DNA from: Desulfosoma caldarium | GTDB taxonomy: Bacteria; Desulfobacterota; Syntrophobacteria; Syntrophobacterales; DSM-9756 | DNA length: 64,000 bases | Direction: 5' to 3' | NCBI RefSeq assembly: GCF_003751385.1 | Contig: NZ_RJVA01000011.1 | Coordinates: forward strand, 316,412-380,411 | Shown: one piece after another, positions 44,804 to 54,732 of the stretch | Numbering within the stretch: the first letter of the stretch is position 1 | How the letters are laid out: each line of letters begins with the position of its first letter | Position numbers and translations under genes: made by a program | The notes under the pieces: generated by a model | What the model was told of the DNA's origin: nothing | Database searches by the model: none | Seen by the model: only the letters and a program-made list of their open reading frames with translations

Positions 44804-45108
44804 ACTCACTCAGCGTCTATTTGATCATCGCGGCGGCACTCTTCAGCCTGGGACTGTTCGGGGTGCTCATGCGCCGAAACCTCATCGGCATGCTCATCTC
44901 CATCGAACTCATGCTCAACGGCGCAAATCTCAATTTCATGGCCTTTAACCGCTTTCTGGCGCCCGAGCCGGCTGTGGGTCAGATTGTGGCCCTGTTTGTC
45001 ATGGGCATTGCGGCGGCGGAGGCGGCCATCGGGTTGAGCCTCATTCTGGCGCTGTTCCGCAGGCTGCGCTCCATCAACATCGAACGGGCTCAGCGGTTGC
45101 GCGGCTGA
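44800..45108 (+). CDS. nuoK: NADH-quinone oxidoreductase subunit K
   Basis: This 102-residue protein has three helices, with the conserved membrane glutamates in MLISIELMLNGANLNF and MGIAAAEAAIGLSL. It starts with a GTG overlapping the nuoJ stop (GTGA). Confidence 0.93.
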   Translation: MNSLSVYLIIAAALFSLGLFGVLMRRNLIGMLISIELMLNGANLNFMAFNRFLAPEPAVGQIVALFVMGIAAAEAAIGLSLILALFRRLRSINIERAQRLRG

Positions 45109-45175
45109 GAGCCCAGGCGTCATGGTTGGTGTGCTTTTTCTCATCCGTAACTTCAGCGTGTGAAGGACGATGTTC

Positions 45176-47095
45176 ATGATGTGGCTACCGCATGATTCCG
45201 TATTAACCGCGGCTTTGACCTGTGCCACTTTACCGTTTCTGTCCATGGCGGTGATCCTCATCTTTACTCGAGCCTACCCGAGAGTCTCGTGCGCCATTTC
45301 GGTGAGTGCCATTACGGTGTGTTTGGGCAGTACCCTGTACCTGCTCCTCACGCTGCGCCACGCCCCGGAGGCCGTGGAATACCAATGGGCTTGGATCATT
45401 TCCGGCGACATGGTCATTCCCTTTGGATTCCTTTTGGATCGTCTGAGTCTGCTCATGCTGACCATTGTGGCGGTCATCAGTTTTCTCGTGCAGGTCTATT
45501 CCATCGGCTACATGCACGGGGATCCCGGCTTCAGCCGCTACTATGCCTTTCAGTCTCTTTTCGCCTGGGCCATGATGACCATGGTCATCGCGCCGGGCAT
45601 GCTGCAGCTTTACATCTTCTGGGAGCTGGTGGGGCTCGCGTCCTACTTGCTGATCGGCTACTACTATGAAAAGTGGAGCGCGTCGCAGGCCGGTAAGAAG
45701 GCCTTTGTCATGACCCGGCTCGGAGACATTGGCTTCTTCTTGGGCATCATCACCGTCCTTTTGGGTTTCGGAGACTTAGGGATTCAACACATGAACGCAG
45801 CAGCGCAGGCCGGGGACATTCACCCCTGGGTGGTGACCCTGGGCGCTCTGCTGATCTTTTGCGGCGTAGTGGGCAAAAGCGCCCAGTTTCCGCTCCTGAC
45901 CTGGTTGCCGGACGCCATGGAAGGTCCCACGCCGGTGAGTGCGTTGCTCCATTCGGCCACCATGGTCGCCGCGGGCGTGTATCTCATGAGTCGCATCTTT
46001 CCTTTTTTTGCCGCTTCACCCGATGCCATGGCGGTGGCGCTCATTATCGGCACCATCACCATGCTTTTGGCCTCCACCATGGCTATGGTCACCTATGACA
46101 TCAAGCAGGTTTGGGCCTACTCCACGGTGAGCCAACTTGGGTTCATGGTCATGAGCCTGGCGGCCGGGGGGTACTTTGCCGGAGTGTTTCACCTGACCAC
46201 CCATGCCGGTTTCAAAGCCTTGTTGTTCCTGTGTTCCGGCATCTTCATTCACGAGTACCACACCAACGATATGCGGGAAATTGGGCAGGGTGGAGGCCGT
46301 AAGTTGACCATTCCCATGATCTGTATGACGGTCGGCGCCCTGGCGTTGGCGGGCATCTTTCCTTTTAGCGGCTTTTTCAGCAAGGAAGCCATTCTCGGCG
46401 TGCTGGCCGGGTATCCCAACAAGATTTATCTCGGGGCCGGACTCCTCGGCGCGCTCATGACGGCCTACTACAGTTTCCGGCTGATTTTTTTCATTCTCTT
46501 TCCGCGCCCGTCGGCCGAAGGGGCTCCTCATCATGAAGACCATCATAGCGGGGGTCATCATGGCCATGTGTTTTGGACCATGGCCTGGCCGTGCATGATT
46601 CTGGCGACCATCACGCTGGGGCTTGGCTTTTTTCAAAACGAATTGCAGGGCTACCTCCTGGGGCACGGAGCCGTGGCCCATGGCCATGAAGCGCCGGAAC
46701 ATGGAGGCCATGGACTGGGCCACTACCTGCTGTTGATCACGGCGGTGAGCTTGGCGGTGGGCGGTGTGTTTTTCGCCTACCTGGAATTTGGCTGGAAAAA
46801 GGCCTCGCAAAAAGGGTTTCTCAGCAAGTTTCCGGCTGTGGAAGCGCTTTTTGCCAACCGCTGGTACATGGACCATTTCTACCGCAAGGCTTTGGATCTT
46901 TTGGTCTACTGTGGCTTCACCAATATTTTTACGCGAAACGATCGCCGCGTCATCGACGGAGGCATCGACGGCATTTGTCGCTTTACGGTTGGAGGGGGCC
47001 GTGCGGTGAGCTTCCTTCAGTCGGGGATGCTCCAATACAATTTGGTGCTCATGGTAGCCGCCATAGGGGTGCTGGTCTTGGTGTTTGCCTTGTAG
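45176..47095 (+). CDS. nuoL: NADH-quinone oxidoreductase subunit L
   Basis: This ~639-residue antiporter-like subunit has WELVGLASYLLIGYYYEK, the FPLLTWLPDAMEGPTPVSAL motif, and the long lateral helix and terminal membrane region. It is the distal proton-pumping subunit. Two cytoplasm- or periplasm-facing loops (encoded ~46520-46570 and 46665-46725) are strikingly His-rich (HHEDHHSGGHHGH and AHGHEAPEHGGHG). AAGGA stands eight bases before the ATG at 45176; an ATG at 45170 is possible. Confidence 0.93.
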   Translation: MMWLPHDSVLTAALTCATLPFLSMAVILIFTRAYPRVSCAISVSAITVCLGSTLYLLLTLRHAPEAVEYQWAWIISGDMVIPFGFLLDRLSLLMLTIVAVISFLVQVYSIGYMHGDPGFSRYYAFQSLFAWAMMTMVIAPGMLQLYIFWELVGLASYLLIGYYYEKWSASQAGKKAFVMTRLGDIGFFLGIITVLLGFGDLGIQHMNAAAQAGDIHPWVVTLGALLIFCGVVGKSAQFPLLTWLPDAMEGPTPVSALLHSATMVAAGVYLMSRIFPFFAASPDAMAVALIIGTITMLLASTMAMVTYDIKQVWAYSTVSQLGFMVMSLAAGGYFAGVFHLTTHAGFKALLFLCSGIFIHEYHTNDMREIGQGGGRKLTIPMICMTVGALALAGIFPFSGFFSKEAILGVLAGYPNKIYLGAGLLGALMTAYYSFRLIFFILFPRPSAEGAPHHEDHHSGGHHGHVFWTMAWPCMILATITLGLGFFQNELQGYLLGHGAVAHGHEAPEHGGHGLGHYLLLITAVSLAVGGVFFAYLEFGWKKASQKGFLSKFPAVEALFANRWYMDHFYRKALDLLVYCGFTNIFTRNDRRVIDGGIDGICRFTVGGGRAVSFLQSGMLQYNLVLMVAAIGVLVLVFAL

Positions 47096-47156
47096 GGGCG
47101 GCGACCTGAGGCTGCGGCGCGAATCGAGCGAAGGGAACGTTTAGACGCGAGTGGGC

Positions 47157-48638
47157 ATGCTTATGACAGCAATGGAATTTGCGCAGTTTCCGATTCTCTC
47201 GGCGATCCTCTTTTCCACGCTGGTGGCCCTTTTGGTCATCCTTTTCATTCCCCATGACCGGCCCAAGTTGGTCAAGCAGGTGAGTCTGGGTTTTGCCGCC
47301 CTAGGGCTGGCGCTCAGCCTGTACCTTTACCTGACCTTTGACCCGCAAAAAGGCGGCCTTCAGTTCGTGGAGCGAGTCTTGTGGGTCAAGAGCCTGGGCA
47401 TTTACTATTTCTTGGCGGCGGACGGCATGAATGTGCCCATGATTCTGCTGACGGCCGTGGTGCTTTTCACAGGCGTGCTCACCATGTGGGAATTGGACAA
47501 GCGCGTCAAGGAATACTTTGCCTTGACGTACCTGCTGGTGGCCGGCGTCTATGGCGTCTTCATGAGCATGGACCTGTTCTTTATCTTCGTCTGGTATGAT
47601 GTTTCGCTCTTTCCCATGTACCCGCTCATTGCCATCTGGGGCAGCACCCGCAAGGAATACGGCGCGATGAAACTCACTCTGTACCTGCTTGCGGGAAGCG
47701 CGTTGATCCTTCCGGGCATTCTGTATCTCTGGGCCGTGGCCGGCGGCACCACCTTTGATCTCTTTGAACTGCAGAGATTGGGCTTTGACGTGCAAGTGCA
47801 GCGCATCGCCTTTGTCATGCTCTACCTTGGCTTCGGTATTCTTGCGGGTGTGTGGCCGTTCCACACATGGTCTCCCGTGGGCCATGTGGCGGCGCCCACG
47901 GCGGTGAGCATGATCCACGCGGGGGTGCTCATGAAACTGGGGGCTTACGGCATTTTGCGCGTGGGCATGACCCTGTGTCCTGAAGGCTTGGTGTACTGGG
48001 CGGATCTGATGGCGTTGCTGGCGACCATCGGCATTGTCTACGGAGCCTTTGTGGGTTTGGCCCAGACGGACCTGAAGTATGTGATTGGCTATTCCAGTGT
48101 GTCCCACATGGGCATTGTGGGCCTGGGCCTGGCCACCATGACGGTGGATGGCATCAACGGCGCCGTCTTTCAGATGTTTTCTCATGGCATCATGACTGCC
48201 CTTTTCTTCTCTGCTGTGGGCTACATCTACGACAAGACCCACACCAAGATGATTCCGGAACTGGGTGGTTTGTCGAAAACCATGCCCAAGGCGTCGGCCT
48301 TCTTCATCGTGGCAGCCTTCTGCGGCATCGGCGTGCCGTGCATGAGCAGTTTTTGGGCAGAGCTTTTGGTGTTTATTTCTGCGGTGAAAACCTATCCTGT
48401 GCGTGGCATTTTGGCGGTCTCGGGGCTGGTGGTAAGCGCTCTTTTTATGCTGCGTGTGGTGCAGAAAACCTTTTACGGGGACAAGAATCCCAAGTGGGAA
48501 CACATTCCCGATGTGCCGCTTTTCTTAGCGTCTCCGCGCATTATTTTGGTGGGCATTTTGATTTTCTATGGCCTTTTCCCAAGGCTCATTCTCGACGTGA
48601 TTCAAAGTGCCGTGGTTCCTTTCGTGAACAGCCTGTAG
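47157..48638 (+). CDS. nuoM: NADH-quinone oxidoreductase subunit M
   Basis: This ~493-residue antiporter-like proton-pumping subunit has about 14 helices with [41 protein letters not shown] and [15 protein letters not shown]. The start region is ambiguous (GTG 47151, ATG 47157, ATG 47163), and no good Shine-Dalgarno is seen. Confidence 0.93.
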   Translation: MLMTAMEFAQFPILSAILFSTLVALLVILFIPHDRPKLVKQVSLGFAALGLALSLYLYLTFDPQKGGLQFVERVLWVKSLGIYYFLAADGMNVPMILLTAVVLFTGVLTMWELDKRVKEYFALTYLLVAGVYGVFMSMDLFFIFVWYDVSLFPMYPLIAIWGSTRKEYGAMKLTLYLLAGSALILPGILYLWAVAGGTTFDLFELQRLGFDVQVQRIAFVMLYLGFGILAGVWPFHTWSPVGHVAAPTAVSMIHAGVLMKLGAYGILRVGMTLCPEGLVYWADLMALLATIGIVYGAFVGLAQTDLKYVIGYSSVSHMGIVGLGLATMTVDGINGAVFQMFSHGIMTALFFSAVGYIYDKTHTKMIPELGGLSKTMPKASAFFIVAAFCGIGVPCMSSFWAELLVFISAVKTYPVRGILAVSGLVVSALFMLRVVQKTFYGDKNPKWEHIPDVPLFLASPRIILVGILIFYGLFPRLILDVIQSAVVPFVNSL

Positions 48639-48660
48639 CGAGACGAGGGATGATTTGGTC

Positions 48661-50082
48661 ATGATGAAATGGACCCTGTTTACCCCTGAACTGTATTATG
48701 TGGCCGTGGCGTCCGTGTTTTTCATCTGTTCTTTGGAAAAGCAAGCGGACCCGAGGCGTCTCTACCGCTGGGCGGTGCCTTTGGCGGGCATCGGGCTGGC
48801 GGTGACGGTGGCGTGCGCCCGCATGGAGGGGTTCCTGTTTTTCGACTCCTACAGGGTGGATCTGTTCAGCCAAGTGTTCAAGGTGTTCTTGGCCTTGGGA
48901 ATGTTCTTTGTGGTTCTGGTGTGCAATGAGCTACAGGGCATTGAGCCGAGAAAGCACGGCGAGTTTTACTTTTTGCTCTCCGTCTGCACCCTGGCCATGA
49001 TGATGCTGGTGAGCGCCGTGGAACTGCTCACCATTTACATTGCCTTGGAACTGTCATCCTATTCGCTCTACCTGCTTGTTCCCATGCGGCACCGGGCCGA
49101 TGAATACGTGGAGACGGGCATCAAGTATTTCATGGTGGGCGCAACGGCTTCGGCCCTGATGATCTTTGGCATGGGTTATCTCTTCGGCGTCACCCACACC
49201 ACCTATGTGGCGGACATCGTGCAGAAACTTCCGCACGTTCTGCATCAACCCGCAGCTCTTGTGGGCCTATTGCTGGCGCTTGGCGGCTTTTTCTTCAAGC
49301 AGGCCTTGTTCCCGTTTCATATTTGGGCTCCGGACGTCTACCAGGGCGCGGCCAATCAAGTCACCACCTACATTGCCACAGCATCCAAGATGGCGGCTGC
49401 GGCCATGGTCATTCGGTTTGTGGGCATGAGCACGGGGCAGTCGGAACTCCTCGTGCAGATCCTCGTGGTGCTCTCGGTCTTGTCCATGACCTTTGGCAAC
49501 CTGGTGGCCATTGTGCAAAAGGACATCAAGCGGCTCTTGGCCTACTCCAGTATCGCGCATGCCGGCTACATGCTCATCGGCATTCTGTGCATGACCCAGC
49601 GGGGCTATTCCAGCGCGGTGTACTACGCTCTGGCCTATCTGATCATGAACTTTGCTTGCTTCATGGTCATCATTCGAGTGGCCCCCGATGGGCACAATCT
49701 GCAGATCCGTGAATTGGCGGGCCTGCACAAGCGTTCCCCCATACTAGCCATGACCCTCATGCTGGCGCTCTTTGGCTTGGCCGGCATTCCGCCCACGCTG
49801 GGCTTTACAGGAAAGTTTCTGGTCTTTGCGGCTGCCTTGGAAAAGGGATACCTTATGCTGGTCATCATCGGCATGATCAATGCCACCATCTCCCTTTACT
49901 ACTATCTTATTGTCATCAAAGCTGCCTATCTTCTGGAACCTGTTCGAGAATACCCTCCCGTGCGCGTGGATCCCTGGACGCGGGTTATGAGTGCCGCGCT
50001 GGTCATCGCCATGGTGTACGTGGGTATCTTTCCCGATCGCTTTGTGGCGCTTGCGGAGGCGACCGTGGCGGTGCTGCCCTAG
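48661..50082 (+). CDS. nuoN: NADH-quinone oxidoreductase subunit N
   Basis: This ~473-residue antiporter-like proton-pumping subunit has [29 protein letters not shown] and [24 protein letters not shown] lies ten bases before the ATG at 48661; an in-frame TTG at 48655 is an alternative. It ends the membrane-arm genes and is followed 42 bases later by the truncated NuoF-like gene. Confidence 0.93.
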   Translation: MMKWTLFTPELYYVAVASVFFICSLEKQADPRRLYRWAVPLAGIGLAVTVACARMEGFLFFDSYRVDLFSQVFKVFLALGMFFVVLVCNELQGIEPRKHGEFYFLLSVCTLAMMMLVSAVELLTIYIALELSSYSLYLLVPMRHRADEYVETGIKYFMVGATASALMIFGMGYLFGVTHTTYVADIVQKLPHVLHQPAALVGLLLALGGFFFKQALFPFHIWAPDVYQGAANQVTTYIATASKMAAAAMVIRFVGMSTGQSELLVQILVVLSVLSMTFGNLVAIVQKDIKRLLAYSSIAHAGYMLIGILCMTQRGYSSAVYYALAYLIMNFACFMVIIRVAPDGHNLQIRELAGLHKRSPILAMTLMLALFGLAGIPPTLGFTGKFLVFAAALEKGYLMLVIIGMINATISLYYYLIVIKAAYLLEPVREYPPVRVDPWTRVMSAALVIAMVYVGIFPDRFVALAEATVAVLP

Positions 50083-50124
50083 CCACAGCGCCGCTGCCTT
50101 CTGAAACGGAACAAGGATAGAACA

Positions 50125-51027
50125 ATGCTGGAACGGTTAAGAGATCTCAAGCAGGATATTCGGGAAAAGGTTCGGGTCAGTGTTCGTGCGGCGGTGGAGA
50201 TGGTGACGCCAGCGCCAAAGCAACTGGACCGCGGACCGCTTTCGAGTGGGCGGGCCTTTTGTGATCCCGCGTCCAAGAAGGCGTGCGTGACCGTGTGCAC
50301 TCCGCGAGGGGACTGTTCGTGCGATGCTGCTGCCTTGAGGGAATCTCTGGAAAAGGCTTTGCAGGAACACGGGCTGGAAATCAAGGTCGGAGAGGCCAAG
50401 ACGGGGTGTTCGGGCACATGCAGCCAGGGACCTTTTCTTGGATTTCCTCAGAAAGGGTTTTTCTATCTGGGTGTGCCTCCGCAGGCGGCCGCAGAAGTTG
50501 TCCGTGAGACCCTGGTCAAGGGACGCCTTCTTTTTCCCTACCTTTCCATCAATCCGGACCGTTCCTATCGCCCCGATATCCTGTACGATCGCTTCAGCGG
50601 GCTTTTGGCCGCCATCGACGAAAGCGTGTGCATGGTAGAGGTGGCCAAGTACTTTCTGGATTTTGAAGAAGGCCTCTCCTGTGGCAAATGTGTTCCCTGC
50701 CGCTTGGGCATTAGAAGGATGGCAGAGAGCCTTGAGCGCATTGTGGGCGGGCGGGCAACCATGGACGATCTGGAGCAGCTTGGCATTCTGTGCGAGACCA
50801 TGATCTATGCTCCGTTCTGTCAATTCGCCATGGCGAGCACCAAACCGGTGCTGAGCGCGATCACGTATTTTAAGGAGGAGTTTCTGGAGCACATTGAAAA
50901 GAAGGAATGCCGCGCCGGAGTCTGTCAAGCTCTGGTGGAATTTCAGAGGAAAAAGGCATTTCGCGAGCGCATGGTGGCAAAGAAAAAAAAGCCAAGTGAG
51001 GCGGCTTTGCAAGGCGCGGATCCGTGA
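50125..51027 (+). CDS. NuoF-like Fe-S protein lacking the FMN/NADH domain
   Basis: This 300-residue protein has a thioredoxin-like [2Fe-2S] domain (residues ~45-130; CTPRGDCSC, later GCSGTCSQGP) joined directly to the C-terminal NuoF [4Fe-4S] module (~165-280; VCMVEVAKYFLDFEEGLSCG then KCVPCRLG, and a final Cys in APFCQFA). The ~200-residue FMN/NADH domain of NuoF is absent, with no frameshift or deletion scar. It cannot oxidise NADH itself but could relay electrons. It lies between nuoN and nuoG and ends overlapping the upstream frame of nuoG. AAGGAT precedes the ATG. Function is inferred from domain content. Confidence 0.8.
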   Translation: MLERLRDLKQDIREKVRVSVRAAVEMVTPAPKQLDRGPLSSGRAFCDPASKKACVTVCTPRGDCSCDAAALRESLEKALQEHGLEIKVGEAKTGCSGTCSQGPFLGFPQKGFFYLGVPPQAAAEVVRETLVKGRLLFPYLSINPDRSYRPDILYDRFSGLLAAIDESVCMVEVAKYFLDFEEGLSCGKCVPCRLGIRRMAESLERIVGGRATMDDLEQLGILCETMIYAPFCQFAMASTKPVLSAITYFKEEFLEHIEKKECRAGVCQALVEFQRKKAFRERMVAKKKKPSEAALQGADP

Positions 51028-51062
51028 AACGAAAGGAAAGCACCGGAAGAGGGATGGGACAT

Positions 51063-53378
51063 ATGGCAACGATCACGTTGAAGATCAATGGCCAGGAAGT
51101 GCAGGTGGAAGAGGGCGCGACCATACTCGATGCGGCAAAGAAGGCCGGAGTGTACATACCCACGTTGTGCTACCACCCTTATCTGCCTCTGGAAGAAGCC
51201 TGCCGTATATGTGTCGTGGAGGATGTGCGTCGAGGGTGGTCGACGCTTGTTGCCGCCTGTGTCTTTCCGGCCCGCCAGGGTATGGTCATTGAAACCGATT
51301 CGGAAAAGGTTCAGGAATCGCGAAAGACCATTTTAGAACTCCTGCTGTCGGATCATCCCAATGCCTGTATGACTTGCCAAGCCACAGGGGACTGCGAGCT
51401 TCAGGAGTTGGCTTATCGGCATCGCGTCAAACCTGACGCTTATCCTGGAGAGCGGCACAAACATCCCGTGGATTCGGATCCCAATCCCTACCTGCACATC
51501 GACATGAACAAGTGCGTGCTGTGTCGCCGATGCATTCGCGCCTGTCACGACGTGCAAGGAGCCGACATTTGGACCAAGGTGGGGCGCGGCTTTGAACAGC
51601 GCATCTCCACAGCCTTTGAACTACCCTTGCAGGATGCCGGCTGTGAATTCTGCGGCCATTGTGCGGACTTTTGTCCCGTGGATGCCATCGGATTTCGGTC
51701 GGGCCGTTATGAAGTGCGCGCATGGGAGTTGCACAAAGGCGCGACCATCTGTCTGCAATGCCCCATGGGATGCGGGGCCATCTATGATACGCACAAAGGC
51801 AAAGTTGTGACGGTCCACGGGGACTTTGAATCTCCGGCCAACACAGGGGCCCTGTGTAAGATAGGGCGTTTCAACTACAACTTCGTCAACACACCCAATC
51901 GGCTTCGGCACGCACTCGTGCGCGAATCTTCAGGCGAACACGCCCCGGCGTCCACCGAGGCGGCTTTAGATCTGGCGGCGACCAAGCTGGCCGAAATTGT
52001 TGAAAAGCATGGAGGCTCGGCTGTCGGGATTGTGGCTGGCGGCATGCTCACCAACGAAGAATATTACTTGCTGCAGAAGTTGGCCCGTGGTGCCTTGCGC
52101 TCCAACAATGTGGACAACGTGGGCGGGCCGTGGCAGCTGCCACTCTATGAAGGGCTGAGCAGTGCTCTGGGCTTGGGCGGCATGACCAATCCTCTGGACG
52201 ACATCGCATTGGCCAAAAGCTTGCTCGTTCTAGGATCCAACACGTTGGAAAAGCATGCCATCGCAGCCTTGCGCGCTCGCAAGGCGGTGCGGGAAGGCGC
52301 CGTGATGATTGTGGCGCATCCGGATCGTGTGGGGTTGACGAAAAATGCGGAGCGCCATCTGGCCATTCGGTCCGGATCGGAATCCAGTCTTCTGTGCGGT
52401 TTTCTTAAAGTCATCGTAACGGAAAAGCTTTACGATGACGCCTTTGTGGAAAAATACACGCAGGAATTTGACAAACTGGAACGCAGTTTGGAAAAGATCA
52501 GCTTGCAGGACGTGGCGGAACGCACGGGCCTTTCCCAACAAGAAATTCAAGAAGCCGCTCGACTCTATGCCTCGCAAAGGCCGGCTTTTTTGATCTACGG
52601 GGCGGATATGGCTCAGGAACCCGCCAGTGAAACCCTGTACCGCATGGGAGCGGCGTTGCAGATGCTTTTGGGATCCGTGGGCGTGTCGGGAGGCGGCTTT
52701 GCGGCCATGGGCGTGACCGGAAACGGCCAAGGAGCCGCGGACTTTGGCGCATGGCCCAAGTATTTGCCGGGATATCGCAGTGTGGCGCAGGCGGCGGCGC
52801 GAAAGACGGTAAGCAATCTGTGGGGCGTGGATGTTCCGGCCGACGCCGGCCTGAGCTGGCCGAAAATGTTTGAAGCGGTGGAAAAGGGGGATCTCAAGGC
52901 CCTGTATGTGGTCGGTGTGGATCCCTTTGAATTGGGCTTGCCGGAACGTGCAGTGGAAAGCGCTTTGGCCAAGTTATCCCTCCTTATCGTCCAGGATTGT
53001 GTCAAAACGCGAGCGGTGGATTACGCCCACGTGGTGCTGCCCGGAGCTCCCTTCATGGAAAAGGAAGGGACAGCCGTCAATTGCGAGCGGCGTGTCCAAA
53101 AGCTCATGCCTGTCATGGCCCCTCCAGGTGAAGCCAAGCCGGACTTTGATCTCATTCAAGAACTGCTTCGCCGATTGAATGCCAATCTGGCGCCGGCCGA
53201 CCGAGCCCAGGCCTTTGATGAAGCGGTGCAACTGATCAAGGACATGAATGCCCTGCGATATGCGGATCTGGGTAAGAAAGGCCCATGTTGGCCTGTTCAA
53301 GAAGACGGGTCCGGCACGGACCGGCTACCGCTCCCGGAAGACAAGCCGACCTTGAAGTTTTTCGCCGCTCGGCTATAA
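51063..53378 (+). CDS. nuoG: NADH-quinone oxidoreductase subunit G (molybdopterin-like, no Mo ligand)
   Basis: This 771-residue protein has an N-terminal [2Fe-2S] ferredoxin domain (CYHPYLPLEEACRICVV), the HxxxCxxCxxxGxC site (HPNACMTCQATGDC), two [4Fe-4S] motifs (CVLCRRCIRACHD, CEFCGHCADFCP) and a further cluster site CLQCPMGCGAIY before a molybdopterin-oxidoreductase fold. At the place where formate dehydrogenases carry Sec or Cys, the sequence reads NNVDNVGGPWQLP, so no metal ligand is present and formate oxidation is not expected. The ATG at 51063 follows GAGGGA by eight bases. It is last in the cluster, away from nuoE/F. Confidence 0.9.
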   Translation: MATITLKINGQEVQVEEGATILDAAKKAGVYIPTLCYHPYLPLEEACRICVVEDVRRGWSTLVAACVFPARQGMVIETDSEKVQESRKTILELLLSDHPNACMTCQATGDCELQELAYRHRVKPDAYPGERHKHPVDSDPNPYLHIDMNKCVLCRRCIRACHDVQGADIWTKVGRGFEQRISTAFELPLQDAGCEFCGHCADFCPVDAIGFRSGRYEVRAWELHKGATICLQCPMGCGAIYDTHKGKVVTVHGDFESPANTGALCKIGRFNYNFVNTPNRLRHALVRESSGEHAPASTEAALDLAATKLAEIVEKHGGSAVGIVAGGMLTNEEYYLLQKLARGALRSNNVDNVGGPWQLPLYEGLSSALGLGGMTNPLDDIALAKSLLVLGSNTLEKHAIAALRARKAVREGAVMIVAHPDRVGLTKNAERHLAIRSGSESSLLCGFLKVIVTEKLYDDAFVEKYTQEFDKLERSLEKISLQDVAERTGLSQQEIQEAARLYASQRPAFLIYGADMAQEPASETLYRMGAALQMLLGSVGVSGGGFAAMGVTGNGQGAADFGAWPKYLPGYRSVAQAAARKTVSNLWGVDVPADAGLSWPKMFEAVEKGDLKALYVVGVDPFELGLPERAVESALAKLSLLIVQDCVKTRAVDYAHVVLPGAPFMEKEGTAVNCERRVQKLMPVMAPPGEAKPDFDLIQELLRRLNANLAPADRAQAFDEAVQLIKDMNALRYADLGKKGPCWPVQEDGSGTDRLPLPEDKPTLKFFAARL

Positions 53379-53390
53379 GACCCACATGAC

Positions 53391-53423
53391 CTTTCGGCCC
53401 CGACGAGCCCTCGGGGCCGAAAG
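53391..53423 (+). terminator. Strong hairpin after nuoG
   Basis: A 13-bp perfect stem (arms CTTTCGGCCCCGA and TCGGGGCCGAAAG, seven-base loop) begins 12 bases after the nuoG stop. No T-run follows, so it may be a terminator that depends on another factor or an mRNA 3'-end protector. Confidence 0.6.
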
Positions 53424-53640
53424 CCATCCTGCAAAGCTGAAAAAATCCCCGCTCCCCAAAGCGCTTCGCCGTGGCTCTTAGCAGTGCATTTGACGAGCGG
53501 TCTGTTTAGGGCTGGTTAAGAAAGTTGGTGGAATCTTTCGGGCCGGACTTTAGACTTCGGGTCGAGCCTGAAGAGTTGTCGGGTCCCGTGTTATATCTGT
53601 TTCGTGCCTGCGAGGCGCTGACCGTCCCGGTTTCAAACGC

Positions 53641-54640
53641 AACATGGACGGCAACGTGCTTGTAGGTATACACAAAAGAGCTGGAACCACCTCGGGCATC
53701 CGCAAGGAGATGCAGGAGTCCCCCTATCAGAGTGGGTTTTTACCAGCCAGTACGGGATCACCAGAGCCACCGTGCGTCGATGGAAACACCGCGACAGTTG
53801 TGAAAACCGCCCCACGATGCCCACGACTTTACATGCCACGATGTCGGCCATCCAAGAACGTGTTGTGGTGGAGTTGCGAACCACTCTGTTGCTGCCACTT
53901 GATGACCTCCTGGCCGCTACCCGTGGAAACATCTGCCTAAAGGTCTCGCGTTCCGGACTCCATCGCGGCCTTCGCCGACACGGGGCGACTAACCTCTACG
54001 AGCTCGCCCTGCAGGAACAAGGTGCTGAAAGGGCCGTTATCAAATCGTTCAAATATACGAGCTGGGCTAAGTCCATGTCGACGTTAAGTATTTGCCGCAC
54101 ATGCCCGATGAAGCCGCCCACAAATTCGTCTTCGTCACCATGGAACGAGCCACCCTTTGGGATTTTTTGAAATCAGGGCCGACAAATCCGCCGCCTCGGC
54201 CAGTTCCTTCCTCAAAAACCTCGTGAAAAAAGCGCCTTTCAAGATGGCTAACGGGCTCACGGATAACGGCAAAGAGTTCACCAACCGCTTCTGCGCCACC
54301 GGCTCACGCAGGCCCACGGGCAATTATCTTTTGGACCACGTTTGTGCCCAAGACAACATCCAATACCGCCTCATGAAACCGAACCACCCTGAAACTAGCG
54401 GAATGGTCGAACGATTCTACGGCCGAATCAAAGAGGTATTGTCGCAAACCTGGTTCCATACGGCAGCTCAACCAAAAGAAGCTTTGACTCACTACGGCGG
54501 GCTTTCTCATCACCACATCCCTCAGAAAATATCGGCCTCATAACCCCGATTCAGGCACTGAAAAAAATGGCAACAAAAAAGACTAGATCTTTTTGTGAAA
54601 TCGGTTCATGACTTTACGGCATCTGACACCGTCGAAGTCC
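53641..54640 (+). mobile_element. Degenerate IS481-family transposase
   Basis: Fragments of one IS481-type transposase lie in order in three frames: VRRWKHRDSC and SRSGLHRGLRRHG (frame of 53772), HVDVKYLPHMPDEAAHKF with the first catalytic Asp (frame of 54071), and LTDNGKEFTNRF and KPNHPETSGMVERF with the second Asp and the Glu (frame of 54157). The end LFVKSVHDF follows near 54590. At least two frameshifts make it non-functional. No terminal inverted repeats or target duplication could be recognised. It separates the nuo cluster from dprA. Confidence 0.78.
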
Positions 54641-54732
54641 CAAGGGGTTCTCGAGAAGGATCATGGTTTGACAAAAAAGACGGCGTGCACTAAGGAGCAA
54701 TCCTCAAGAAGATTTTTGAGGGTCACCCTACC

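Noticed and set aside
51063-53378. Annotation as formate dehydrogenase alpha subunit
   Set aside because: The molybdopterin fold is present but the Cys/Sec metal ligand is missing, and the context is a complete nuo cluster, so NuoG fits better.
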